NCBI GenBank assembly: GCA_005787665.1
Contig: SYAB01000090.1
Location: 1-9,033 of the forward strand
Direction of reading: 5' to 3'
Length of the DNA: 9,033 bases
Source of the DNA: Actinomycetota bacterium
GTDB taxonomy: Bacteria; Actinomycetota; Actinomycetes; Mycobacteriales; Mycobacteriaceae
Shown piece after piece: positions 1 through 5,987 of the stretch. Both the position numbers and the translations under genes were made by a program. Position 1 is the stretch's first letter. Each line of letters starts with the position of its first letter. The notes beneath the pieces were generated by a model. The model was not told the DNA's origin. It searched no databases and saw only the letters and a list, made by a program, of their open reading frames with translations.

Positions 1-609
1 GACAACACCACGGCGACGCCCCTCGGGCAGCGGCCGCTGTCGCTGGGGGCCGACCTGGTGGTCGCCAGCGCCACCAAGGCCCTCGGCGGACACAGCGACC
101 TGATCGCCGGCTACGTCGCGGGCTCCCAGGCCGACCTGATGGCCGCGGTCGCTCGGGAGCGGATGCTGGCCGGGCCGGTTCCCGGTGCGTTAGAGGCCTG
201 GCTGTTGCTCCGCGGCATCGGCAGTTTCGGGCTGCGATTCGACCGGCAATGCCAGAACGCGCTGGCGCTGGCCACCGCGCTGCAGGGCCACCCGCGGGTG
301 CATGCGGTGCGGTACCCGGGCCTGCCCGGCGATCCCTCGCACCCGGTCGCGACCACCCAGATGCGCCGCTTCGGCGGACTGGTCTCCATCGAACTGTCCG
401 GTGGCCCCGAGGCCGTCCACGCGCTGGTCGCCGGCAGCGAGCTGCTGGTGGCGGCCACCAGCTTCGGCGGCCTGCACACCTCGGTGGACCGCCGGGCCCG
501 CTGGGGAGATGCGGTGCCGGCCGGTTTCGCCCGGATCTCTGCCGGAATCGAGGACACCGACGACCTCGTCGCCGACGTGCTCGGCGCGCTCGATGCCGGC
601 GGGCTGTAG
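1..609 (+). CDS. Cystathionine gamma-lyase-type PLP enzyme, C-terminal part (5' end outside window)
   Basis: Open from base 1 to a TAG at 607-609, giving the last 202 residues of a protein whose family is usually about 370-390 long. It belongs to the Cys/Met-metabolism PLP-dependent family (fold type I): cystathionine gamma-lyase, cystathionine gamma-synthase and methionine gamma-lyase. The PLP-binding lysine is visible in SATKALGGHSD (Lys codon 76-78), preceded by DNTTATPLGQRPLSLGAD, the region where other members carry the conserved Asp and the 'tatP' turn. Near the C-terminus, ATSFGG and the substrate-carboxylate Arg in FARISAGIED are present. The form ending in DRRARWG...GFARISAGIED resembles actinobacterial proteins annotated cystathionine gamma-lyase. 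Exact substrate cannot be set from the C-terminal half, so gamma-synthase or methionine gamma-lyase activity remains possible. The stop is 12 bases before ddl, suggesting co-transcription. Confidence 0.85.
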   Translation, partial: DNTTATPLGQRPLSLGADLVVASATKALGGHSDLIAGYVAGSQADLMAAVARERMLAGPVPGALEAWLLLRGIGSFGLRFDRQCQNALALATALQGHPRVHAVRYPGLPGDPSHPVATTQMRRFGGLVSIELSGGPEAVHALVAGSELLVAATSFGGLHTSVDRRARWGDAVPAGFARISAGIEDTDDLVADVLGALDAGGL

Positions 610-621
610 CCTCTGGAGCTT

Positions 622-1668
622 GTGACTCCCGCCCGGCGAACCCGCGTGGCCGTCGTCTACGGCGGCCAGAGCTCCGAGCACGCGATTTCCTGCGTGTCGG
701 CGGGCAGCATCCTGCGCCACCTGGACCCGGACCGCTTCGAGGTCGTCCCCGTCGGCATCGCCCGCGACGGGTCGTGGCTGCGCGCCGACGTCGACCCCGA
801 TGAGCTGACTCTCGCCGAAGGCAGGTTGCCGGAGGTGGCCGGGACGGCGGACACCCCGCTGGCCCGCATCGGTGAGATCCTGGCGTCGGTCGACGTGGTA
901 TTTCCCATCCTGCCCGGCCCCTACGGCGAGGACGGCTCCATCCAAGGTCTGCTCGAGCTGGCCGGACTGCCCTACGTCGGTGCCGGAGTGTTCGCCAGCG
1001 CCGCCGGCATGGACAAGGAATTCGCCAAGAAGCTGATGGCCGCCGACGGACTGCCGATCGGCGATTACCTCGTCCTGCGCCCCGGGCACGGCGCGCCTGC
1101 CGACGCGGACGTCGAGCGCCTTGGCTTCCCGTTGTTCGTCAAACCGGCCCGCGGAGGCTCGTCGATCGGTGTCAGCCGGGTGACGAGCCCGGATCAGCTA
1201 CCCGCCGCGATCGCCGCGGCCCGCGAGCACGACCCGAAGGTCATCATCGAGGCCGCGATCATCGGCCGGGAACTGGAATGCGGTGTGCTGGAGTTCCCGG
1301 ACGGTTCGGTGCGGGCCAGCACGATCGGCGAGATCAGGGTTCCCGGAGTCGGTGTCTACGATTTCGAGACCAAGTACCTCGACGACGCCGCCGAACTCGA
1401 CGTCCCGGCCGCACTCCCGGAACCTGTCGCAGAGGAGCTGCGGGACTTGGCGATTCGTGTCTTCACCGCACTGGACTGTCAGGGCCTGGCCCGGGTGGAC
1501 TTCTTCCTGACCGAGGACGGGCCGGTGGTCAACGAGATCAACACCATGCCCGGGTTCACCACCATCTCGATGTATCCCCGGATGTGGGGTGCCAGCGGCG
1601 TGGACTACCAGACCCTGGTCGGCACCATGGTGGACACCGCACTGGCCCGGGGCACCGGGCTGCGCTGA
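622..1668 (+). CDS. ddl: D-alanine--D-alanine ligase (ATP-grasp)
   Basis: Cytosolic ATP-grasp ligase that joins two D-alanines for the peptidoglycan stem peptide; 348 residues. Seen: an N-terminal VAVVYGG then SSEHAIS with the D-Ala1-binding Glu (E19); [14 protein letters not shown] (K174, S180) in the ATP-grasp; DFETKYLDD with the omega-loop Lys251-Tyr252; the metal and substrate residues ARVDFF (R291, D293) and [10 protein letters not shown] (E305, N307). The GTG start at 622 gives an N-terminus like that of mycobacterial Ddl; GGAG at 615-618 is a usable but close ribosome site (3-base spacing), and translation may be helped by re-initiation from the gene 12 bases upstream. Two oddities: the normally invariant His of LHGPYGEDG is Pro (P98, codon 913-915), and the protein is about 25 residues shorter than the 373-residue M. 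tuberculosis enzyme. Family identity is secure; full activity is not. Confidence 0.95.
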   Translation: MTPARRTRVAVVYGGQSSEHAISCVSAGSILRHLDPDRFEVVPVGIARDGSWLRADVDPDELTLAEGRLPEVAGTADTPLARIGEILASVDVVFPILPGPYGEDGSIQGLLELAGLPYVGAGVFASAAGMDKEFAKKLMAADGLPIGDYLVLRPGHGAPADADVERLGFPLFVKPARGGSSIGVSRVTSPDQLPAAIAAAREHDPKVIIEAAIIGRELECGVLEFPDGSVRASTIGEIRVPGVGVYDFETKYLDDAAELDVPAALPEPVAEELRDLAIRVFTALDCQGLARVDFFLTEDGPVVNEINTMPGFTTISMYPRMWGASGVDYQTLVGTMVDTALARGTGLR

Positions 1669-1672
1669 TCGC

Positions 1673-2233
1673 TCAGGGCTTCCCGGGCCGAATCGGGATG
1701 GCGGGCATGGTGCGTTCGATCACCGCCGACAGCGACTGGATCGGCGTCGGGCCGGACCCGTCGGGCAGGGTCAGCGCCAAATAGACCGGCCGGTCCACGC
1801 AGATCCACGTGGTTCGGAGGGAGCCGGGGTCTGCCAGCCGGAACCACTGCACATCATCGACCATCTGGATGGGCGAGCCGACGACGAACTCGGCGGGACG
1901 GTCGAGGCCGCATCGCATGATGAGCGGCTCGCCGGGCGCCGGTTCGGGGCTGCGCCAGGCCGCGGTGCCGGGCGGGGTCGGGCTGACGGTCTCGGCCCGT
2001 TGGTAGTCGCCCAGCCGGTCGGGCAGGGCCGCGATCAGACCTTGACACTCCGGGGACTGAGCCTGGGGCGCCGGAACGGCCGCGACCGCCACCGGTCCGG
2101 GTGGCGGGGGTCGGCGGGTGGCGGCGACGGCGAGGACGGTACCGATCGCGGCGACCGCGACGACGACGGCGGCGATCATCAGCCCGCGTGGGGGACCATC
2201 GGCCTCCGGAGCGTCGGCCGGATCGCCCTGCAC
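1673..2233 (-). CDS. Membrane-anchored DUF3515 protein (Rv2980-like)
   Basis: 186-residue protein of unknown function, the positional and sequence counterpart of M. tuberculosis Rv2980. A short cytoplasmic N-terminus (about 16 residues, acidic and Pro-rich) is followed by one hydrophobic segment (residues 17-38, from [15 protein letters not shown]) and a Pro/Ala linker, so the rest (about 50-186) is expected outside the membrane. DUF3515 features: [18 protein letters not shown] (C63), the W then MRCGLDRP (C108), VDDVQWF and [17 protein letters not shown] (C145). Three cysteines are available for a disulfide. The GTG start at 2233 was chosen because a minus-strand GAGGAG (2240-2245) lies 6 bases upstream; the reading frame stays open further upstream only as an antisense shadow of thiL. 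It converges with ddl (4-base gap) and diverges from thiL. No function is known to me for the family. Confidence 0.88.
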   Translation of the reverse strand: MQGDPADAPEADGPPRGLMIAAVVVAVAAIGTVLAVAATRRPPPPGPVAVAAVPAPQAQSPECQGLIAALPDRLGDYQRAETVSPTPPGTAAWRSPEPAPGEPLIMRCGLDRPAEFVVGSPIQMVDDVQWFRLADPGSLRTTWICVDRPVYLALTLPDGSGPTPIQSLSAVIERTMPAIPIRPGKP

Positions 2234-2239
2234 CTTCGT

Positions 2240-2245
2240 CTCCTC
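2240..2245 (-). promoter_or_regulatory. Ribosome binding site of the DUF3515 gene
   Basis: GAGGAG on the minus strand, 6 bases before the GTG at 2233. It decides the start of the DUF3515 gene within a much longer open frame. Confidence 0.75.
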
Positions 2246-2258
2246 GCCCTTTCGCCCA

Positions 2259-2285
2259 TAGACTGCGGCAACAAACCTACCGCAG
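2259..2285. promoter_or_regulatory. Inverted repeat in the divergent DUF3515/thiL spacer, possible operator or promoter region
   Basis: CTGCGG (2263-2268) and CCGCAG (2280-2285) form a perfect 6-base inverted repeat separated by 11 bases, in the middle of the 87-base spacer between two divergent genes. Possible TAnnnT -10 hexamers lie on both strands: TAGACT at 2259-2264 (plus, toward thiL), touching the left arm, and TAGGTT at 2279-2274 (minus, toward the DUF3515 gene), inside the loop. Neither has a clear -35. The arrangement would suit a shared operator, but a 6-base repeat can occur by chance in GC-rich DNA. Confidence 0.3.
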
Positions 2286-2309
2286 GGCCCGGGGGAGAGG
2301 CCGTGGGAG

Positions 2310-2315
2310 AGGAGG
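2310..2315 (+). promoter_or_regulatory. Ribosome binding site of thiL
   Basis: A full AGGAGG with a 5-base spacing to the GTG at 2321. It favours that start over the in-frame GTG at 2303, which lies only a few bases after a GGGGGAGAGG stretch. Confidence 0.8.
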
Positions 2316-2320
2316 CTGGT

Positions 2321-3277
2321 GTGCACGCCGCCGACGGTCCGTCGCTGCGCCAGGTGGGGGAGTTCGCCGTCATCGACCGGATCGTCGCCGGGCGTCCACG
2401 CCCGGCCGTTGTGTCGGTCGGGCCCGGCGACGACGCCGCCGTGCTGGCGGCTCCCGACGGCCGGATCGTGGTCACCACCGACATGCTCATCGAGGGCCGG
2501 CATTTCCGCTTCGACTGGTCGACCCCGCACGACGTGGGCCGCAAGGCGATCGCCCAGAACGCCGCCGACGTCGAGGCGATGGGGGCCGCCGTGACCGGCT
2601 TCGTCGTCGCCTTCGGCGCACCCCCGGATACCCCGGTCGGCCGCGTCGACCAGTTCACCGACGGTATGTGGGCCGAGGCGGCGGCGGTGGGCGCCGGCAT
2701 CGTCGGTGGGGACCTCGTCGCCAGCCCGCAGTGGGTGGTCTCGGTGACGGCACTGGGCGATCTGCAGGGCCGCGATCCGGTGCTGCGCAGTGGCGCACGG
2801 GCCGGATCGCTGATCGCGGTGGCCGGCGAACTGGGCCGCTCGGCGGCCGGATTCGCGCTGTGGCGCAACGGGATCGAGGATTTCCCCGAACTTCGCGATC
2901 GGCACCGGGCGCCGAGGCCGCCGTACGGGCAGGGCCGGGCCGCCGCGGACGCCGGCGCTCAGGCCATGACCGATGTCTCCGACGGACTGCTCGCCGACCT
3001 CGGCCACATCGCGGCCGCCTCCGGGGTCGTCGTCGACCTGCGTGGCGCGGCGTTGCGCGAGGACGTCGACGCGGTGACCTCCGCGGCACAAGCGGTCGAT
3101 GCGGATCCGTGGGCGCTGGTCCTCGGCGGTGGCGAGGACCACGCGCTGGTGGGCTGCTTCCCCGACTATCCGCCGCACGGCTGGCGGGTGATCGGCGCGG
3201 TGCGCGCGGGCACCCCGCAGGTTCTGCTCGACGGGCGGGAGTGGCCCGGTTCGCCGGGCTGGGAGTCATACGGTTGA
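2321..3277 (+). CDS. thiL: Thiamine-monophosphate kinase
   Basis: Phosphorylates thiamine monophosphate to thiamine pyrophosphate with ATP, the last step of de novo TPP synthesis in the cytosol. The 318 residues follow the PurM/ThiL (AIRS-type) fold: GEFAVIDRI at the N-terminus, GPGDDAA with the metal-binding Asp pair (D37, D38), [27 protein letters not shown], the glycine-rich [19 protein letters not shown] (D218, D221) and GGGEDHALV near the C-terminus. All expected metal and nucleotide motifs are present. The GTG at 2321 is preferred because of its strong AGGAGG; a GTG at 2303 would add six residues and give an N-terminus of the length I recall for M. tuberculosis ThiL, so it is not excluded. 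The stop (TGA 3275-3277) overlaps the TTG start of ung. No thiamine-pyrophosphate riboswitch is recognisable in the short upstream region. Confidence 0.95.
   Translation: MHAADGPSLRQVGEFAVIDRIVAGRPRPAVVSVGPGDDAAVLAAPDGRIVVTTDMLIEGRHFRFDWSTPHDVGRKAIAQNAADVEAMGAAVTGFVVAFGAPPDTPVGRVDQFTDGMWAEAAAVGAGIVGGDLVASPQWVVSVTALGDLQGRDPVLRSGARAGSLIAVAGELGRSAAGFALWRNGIEDFPELRDRHRAPRPPYGQGRAAADAGAQAMTDVSDGLLADLGHIAAASGVVVDLRGAALREDVDAVTSAAQAVDADPWALVLGGGEDHALVGCFPDYPPHGWRVIGAVRAGTPQVLLDGREWPGSPGWESYG
3261..3265 (+). promoter_or_regulatory. Ribosome binding site of ung
   Basis: GGGAG inside the end of thiL, 8 bases before the TTG at 3274. It supports the TTG start, since no ATG or GTG lies nearby in that frame. 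Confidence 0.6.
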
Positions 3278-3957
3278 CCGCCCGGCCCCTCAGCGAACTC
3301 GTCGACGACGGCTGGGCGCGTGCACTGGCCCCGGTCACCGAACAGATCTCCGGGATGGGCGCGTTCCTACGGGCTGAACTGGCCGCGGGACGCCACTACC
3401 TACCGCGCGGCCCGGACGTCCTGCGGGCGTTCACCTTCCCCTTCGAGCAGGTGCGGGTGCTCAGCGTCGGGCAGGATCCCTATCCGACGCCGGGCCACCC
3501 GGTGGGCCTGAGTTTCTCGGTGGCCCCCGGGGTCACGCCGCTGCCGCGCAGTCTGGCCAATATCTTCACCGAGTACAGCGCCGACCTCGGCTATCCACGA
3601 CCCGCGAACGGTGACCTGACACCGTGGGCCGGGCGCGGGGTGATGCTGCTCAACCGAGTCTTGACGGTGCGGCCCGGAAGCCCGGCATCGCACCGCGGAA
3701 AGGGCTGGGAGGCGGTGACGGAATGCGCGATCCGCGCACTGGCGGCCCGTGAGGCACCCCTGGTCGCGATTCTCTGGGGGCGCGACGCGGCCACTCTGAC
3801 ACCGATGCTCGCCGACAGCGGATGCGCGGCGATCGAGTCGCCACACCCCTCGCCGCTGTCGGCAAGCCGCGGTTTCTTCGGGTCCCGGCCTTTCAGCCGG
3901 GCCAATGCACTGCTGACCGGGATGGGCGCCGATCCGATCGACTGGCGCCTCCCGTAG
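3274..3957 (+). CDS. ung: Uracil-DNA glycosylase, family 1
   Basis: Removes uracil from DNA, opening base-excision repair; this matters in GC-rich genomes where cytosine deamination is frequent. The 227 residues equal the length of M. tuberculosis Ung. Motif 1 [10 protein letters not shown] carries the water-activating Asp (D68) and the uracil-stacking region continues to [15 protein letters not shown] is the uracil-recognition strand; GKGWE follows; VAILWGRDA precedes the DNA-minor-groove loop [21 protein letters not shown] with the catalytic His (H191). The start is TTG at 3274, overlapping the thiL stop as TTGA. It was chosen because it gives the mycobacterial N-terminus TARPLSELV and has a GGGAG upstream. 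The overlap suggests translational coupling with thiL, although the two enzymes share no pathway. It converges with rpmB, leaving 3 bases. Confidence 0.97.
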   Translation: MTARPLSELVDDGWARALAPVTEQISGMGAFLRAELAAGRHYLPRGPDVLRAFTFPFEQVRVLSVGQDPYPTPGHPVGLSFSVAPGVTPLPRSLANIFTEYSADLGYPRPANGDLTPWAGRGVMLLNRVLTVRPGSPASHRGKGWEAVTECAIRALAAREAPLVAILWGRDAATLTPMLADSGCAAIESPHPSPLSASRGFFGSRPFSRANALLTGMGADPIDWRLP

Positions 3958-3960
3958 CGG

Positions 3961-4155
3961 TCAGCCCCGAACGACCTTTCCTGCCTTCAGGCAGGAGGTG
4001 CAGACGTTGACGCGCTGCTTGTTGCCGCCTGGGCGGGCCACCGCGTGCACGGTCTGGATGTTGGGATTCCACCGGCGGTTGGTCCGGCGGTGCGAGTGCG
4101 ACACCGCCTTGCCGAAACCGGGGCCCTTCCCGCAGATATCGCATACGGAAGCCAT
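3961..4155 (-). CDS. rpmB: 50S ribosomal protein bL28, zinc-ribbon (C+) form
   Basis: 64-residue large-subunit protein. The N-terminus [15 protein letters not shown], the basic [15 protein letters not shown] and the C-terminal [11 protein letters not shown] are typical of bL28. Two CxxC pairs (C5/C8 and C52/C55) make the zinc-ribbon form; bacteria with several bL28 copies often hold a zinc-free copy under Zur control, and this is the zinc-binding type. The ATG start at 4155 is fixed by a minus-strand GAGGAG (4164-4169) 8 bases upstream. It is transcribed alone from its own promoter at about 4224-4253. No clear Zur-type palindrome was seen there, consistent with constitutive expression, though absence of a site is weak evidence. 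Confidence 0.97.
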   Translation of the reverse strand: MASVCDICGKGPGFGKAVSHSHRRTNRRWNPNIQTVHAVARPGGNKQRVNVCTSCLKAGKVVRG

Positions 4156-4163
4156 GTCGGAAA

Positions 4164-4169
4164 CTCCTC
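4164..4169 (-). promoter_or_regulatory. Ribosome binding site of rpmB
   Basis: GAGGAG on the minus strand, 8 bases before the ATG of rpmB. Confidence 0.75.
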
Positions 4170-4223
4170 AAGTCTTGTTTCGGTGGGGCCAGCGACCACG
4201 CGGGGTGACCCGTTCAGGTGTCG

Positions 4224-4253
4224 AGGATACCGGCGCAGTGAACGGAACGTCAA
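4224..4253 (-). promoter_or_regulatory. SigA-type promoter of rpmB
   Basis: On the minus strand, a -35 TTGACG (4253-4248; 5 of 6 to TTGACA) and a -10 TATCCT (4229-4224; TAnnnT) are separated by 18 bases. Transcription would start near 4217, leaving a leader of about 60 bases before the rpmB ATG. It is the best promoter match I see in the window, as expected for a ribosomal protein gene. Confidence 0.65.
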
Positions 4254-4270
4254 AATGCCCCGCTCGGGGC
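4252..4270 (-). terminator. Possible intrinsic terminator-like hairpin upstream of rpmB
   Basis: Read on the minus strand, GCCCC GAGC GGGGC (4270-4257) forms a strong hairpin followed by ATTTT (4256-4252). This resembles a short Rho-independent terminator and partly overlaps the rpmB -35 box. If real, it would stop antisense transcription coming out of the kinase gene before it reaches rpmB. The U-tract is short, so it may simply be GC-rich promoter DNA. Confidence 0.3.
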
Positions 4271-4309
4271 GGGTGTCGAGCGCCGGGCTCGCGTGTCGCC
4301 GGGTCTGGC

Positions 4310-4315
4310 TAGGCT
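4310..4315 (+). promoter_or_regulatory. Candidate -10 box for the kinase-recG-nuclease operon
   Basis: TAGGCT fits the mycobacterial TAnnnT -10 and lies 27 bases before the kinase ATG, so transcription would begin near 4322. No TTGACA-like -35 is found at 17-18 bases upstream. Mycobacterial promoters often lack one, so this is only a plausible assignment. Confidence 0.35.
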
Positions 4316-4332
4316 GACGCCACGACCGGATC

Positions 4333-4337
4333 GGAGG
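4333..4337 (+). promoter_or_regulatory. Ribosome binding site of the DAK-domain kinase gene
   Basis: GGAGG with a 5-base spacing to the ATG at 4343. The in-frame GTG at 4337 overlaps this site and is therefore an unlikely start. Confidence 0.75.
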
Positions 4338-4342
4338 TGCGG

Positions 4343-5986
4343 ATGGGCGAGCGGCGGCTGGACGCGAGCGCCCTGCACGACTGGGCCCATGCCGCTGTAG
4401 GAGATGTGCTGGCCCACGCCGAGGAGATCAACCGGCTGAACGTCTTCCCGGTCGCTGATTCCGACACCGGGACCAACATGCTGTTCACCATGCGCGCCGC
4501 GCTGGCCGAGGCGGAACCGGCCGTGGCGAGCGGTGATGTCGCCGTCGTGGCCGCCGCACTGGCCCGCGGCGCGACCAACGGCGCCCGGGGCAACTCCGGG
4601 ATCGTCCTGTCCCAGATTCTGCAGGCACTGGCGAATGTGACGGCCGAGGCCGCCGTCGACACCGATCTGGCCGACATTCACCCGGCGCTGCTCGGCGCGG
4701 CGTTGCGCCACGGGATCGCCCTGGTGGTGGCGGCGATGGGCGGGCGATTCGTGGCCGGCACCGCGGTGTCGGTGCTGCAGGCCGCCGCCGAGGCGGTGGA
4801 ACACCGGGCCGACGAGGCCGTCGGGCTGCCCGCGGCTCTGGTGGCCGCCGGAGAGGCCGCCTGCACCGCGCTCGAGCGAACCCCACAGCAGCTCGCCGCA
4901 CTGTCCGAGGCCGACGTGGTCGACGCCGGCGGTCGCGGGTTGCTCGTGCTGCTCGACGCCCTGACCGGGACGATCACCGGGCGGACCCCGCAACGCCGCG
5001 CCGACCCGCCGGCCGGGACGGCAGGGCCCGGACCGTCTGCCCCGGAGGCGCCGCCCCCCGAATTCGAGGTCATGTACCTGGTCGCCGGCCTGGATGCCGC
5101 CTCCTCGGACCGGTTGCGCGGGACACTGGAGGGGATCGGCGAGTCGGTGGCGCTGGCCGCCGCCGCCGACGGTCGGCACTCGGTCCATGTGCACACCGAT
5201 GACGCCGGCGCGGCGGTCGAGGCGGGGCTGGCCGCCGGGGCGGTCTCCCGGATCCGGATCTCGGCGCTGAGCGGCGGCCGGGTGGCACCGGGTGGCTGGA
5301 GCCGGCGGCGCGCCGTGCTGGCGGTCGTGGACGGCGACGGCGCCGAGGCGCTCTTCGGTGGCGAGGGTGCGGTGGTGCTGCGCCCGGACGCCGAACTTCT
5401 CGACCCGGGTCACGGGGTCAGCGCGGACCGGTTGCTGCGCGCGCTGGTCGACACCGGCGCCGCCCAGGTGATGGTGCTGCCCAACGGCTACGTCTCGGCC
5501 GAGGACCTGGTGGCCGGCTGCACGGCCGCCATCGGCTGGGGGATCGACGTGGTGCCGTTGCCGGCCGGTTCGATGGTGCAGGGGCTGGCCGCGCTGGCGG
5601 TGCACGACCAGGATCGCCAGGCGGTCGACGACGGCTACACCATGGCCCGGGCGGCGGCCGGGTCCCGGCACGGATCGGTGCGTCTCGCCACCGAGAGGGC
5701 ACTGACCTGGGCCGGTCCGTGCGGCCCGGGGGACGGTCTGGGGATCTCCGGGGACGAGGTCGTGGTGGTGGCCGGCGACGTCGGCGCCGCCGCGGCCGGG
5801 CTGATCGACCTGCTGCTCGGATCGGGCGGCGAACTGGTGACCGTGCTGATCGGCGCAAGCGCCGAGGATGCCACGGCGCTCACCACGCAACTCGCCGATC
5901 ATGTTCACCGCCGTCATCCCGGTACCGAGTTCAGCGGCTTCACCACCGGCCATCGCGGCGACGTCCTGCTGATCGGGGTGGAGTGA
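4343..5986 (+). CDS. DAK-domain (FakA/YloV-like) kinase, putative fatty acid kinase ATP-binding subunit
   Basis: 547 residues, the usual length of FakA/YloV proteins. In Firmicutes FakA phosphorylates fatty acids held by a FakB (DegV) partner; in actinobacteria the role is inferred. The N-terminal DhaL/DAK2 domain (about 1-200) has NVFPVADSDTGTNM, with the Mg-ATP-binding Asp residues D39 and D41, and GARGNSGIVLSQ (80-91). A variable Pro/Ala-rich linker (about 215-240) leads to the middle domain with VHVHTDD (H282, H284), then a C-terminal DegV-like domain (about 315-547) ending GELVTVLIGASAED. The metal site reads D-S-D rather than the common D-G-D. There is no Cys near residue 240, where I recall a zinc-ligand Cys in S. 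aureus FakA. The M. tuberculosis counterpart is annotated as two pieces (Rv2975c/Rv2974c); here it is intact. The TGA is 1 base before recG, so the genes form an operon. No FakB gene lies in the window. Confidence 0.85.
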   Translation: MGERRLDASALHDWAHAAVGDVLAHAEEINRLNVFPVADSDTGTNMLFTMRAALAEAEPAVASGDVAVVAAALARGATNGARGNSGIVLSQILQALANVTAEAAVDTDLADIHPALLGAALRHGIALVVAAMGGRFVAGTAVSVLQAAAEAVEHRADEAVGLPAALVAAGEAACTALERTPQQLAALSEADVVDAGGRGLLVLLDALTGTITGRTPQRRADPPAGTAGPGPSAPEAPPPEFEVMYLVAGLDAASSDRLRGTLEGIGESVALAAAADGRHSVHVHTDDAGAAVEAGLAAGAVSRIRISALSGGRVAPGGWSRRRAVLAVVDGDGAEALFGGEGAVVLRPDAELLDPGHGVSADRLLRALVDTGAAQVMVLPNGYVSAEDLVAGCTAAIGWGIDVVPLPAGSMVQGLAALAVHDQDRQAVDDGYTMARAAAGSRHGSVRLATERALTWAGPCGPGDGLGISGDEVVVVAGDVGAAAAGLIDLLLGSGGELVTVLIGASAEDATALTTQLADHVHRRHPGTEFSGFTTGHRGDVLLIGVE

Positions 5987-5987
5987 C

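Noticed and set aside
2303..2305. GTG at 2303 as the thiL start
   Set aside because: It has no ribosome site at good spacing, whereas GTG 2321 has AGGAGG at 5 bases. It is kept only as an alternative because it matches the length I recall for the M. tuberculosis protein.
1589..2320. Long plus-strand extension before thiL, and the overlapping frame before ung
   Set aside because: They cross the 3' end of ddl, the DUF3515 gene or thiL in other frames, are not ThiL- or Ung-like, and proper ribosome sites mark starts at 2321 and 3274.
2321..2420. Thiamine-pyrophosphate riboswitch near thiL
   Set aside because: No CTGAGA-type core or room for the element in the 87-base spacer.
2234..3178. Upstream extension of the DUF3515 frame on the minus strand, making a 501-residue protein
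   Set aside because: It lies wholly antisense to thiL, has no family resemblance, and the GTG at 2233 has its own ribosome site. GC-rich codon bias commonly keeps such antisense frames open.
4271..4300. Second GC-rich inverted repeat (CGAGC...GCTCG) before the kinase gene
   Set aside because: It is only 5 base pairs with no T-run or conserved context; such repeats are frequent by chance at this GC content.
4337..4342. GTG at 4337 as the kinase start
   Set aside because: It overlaps the GGAGG ribosome site; the ATG at 4343 has correct spacing.
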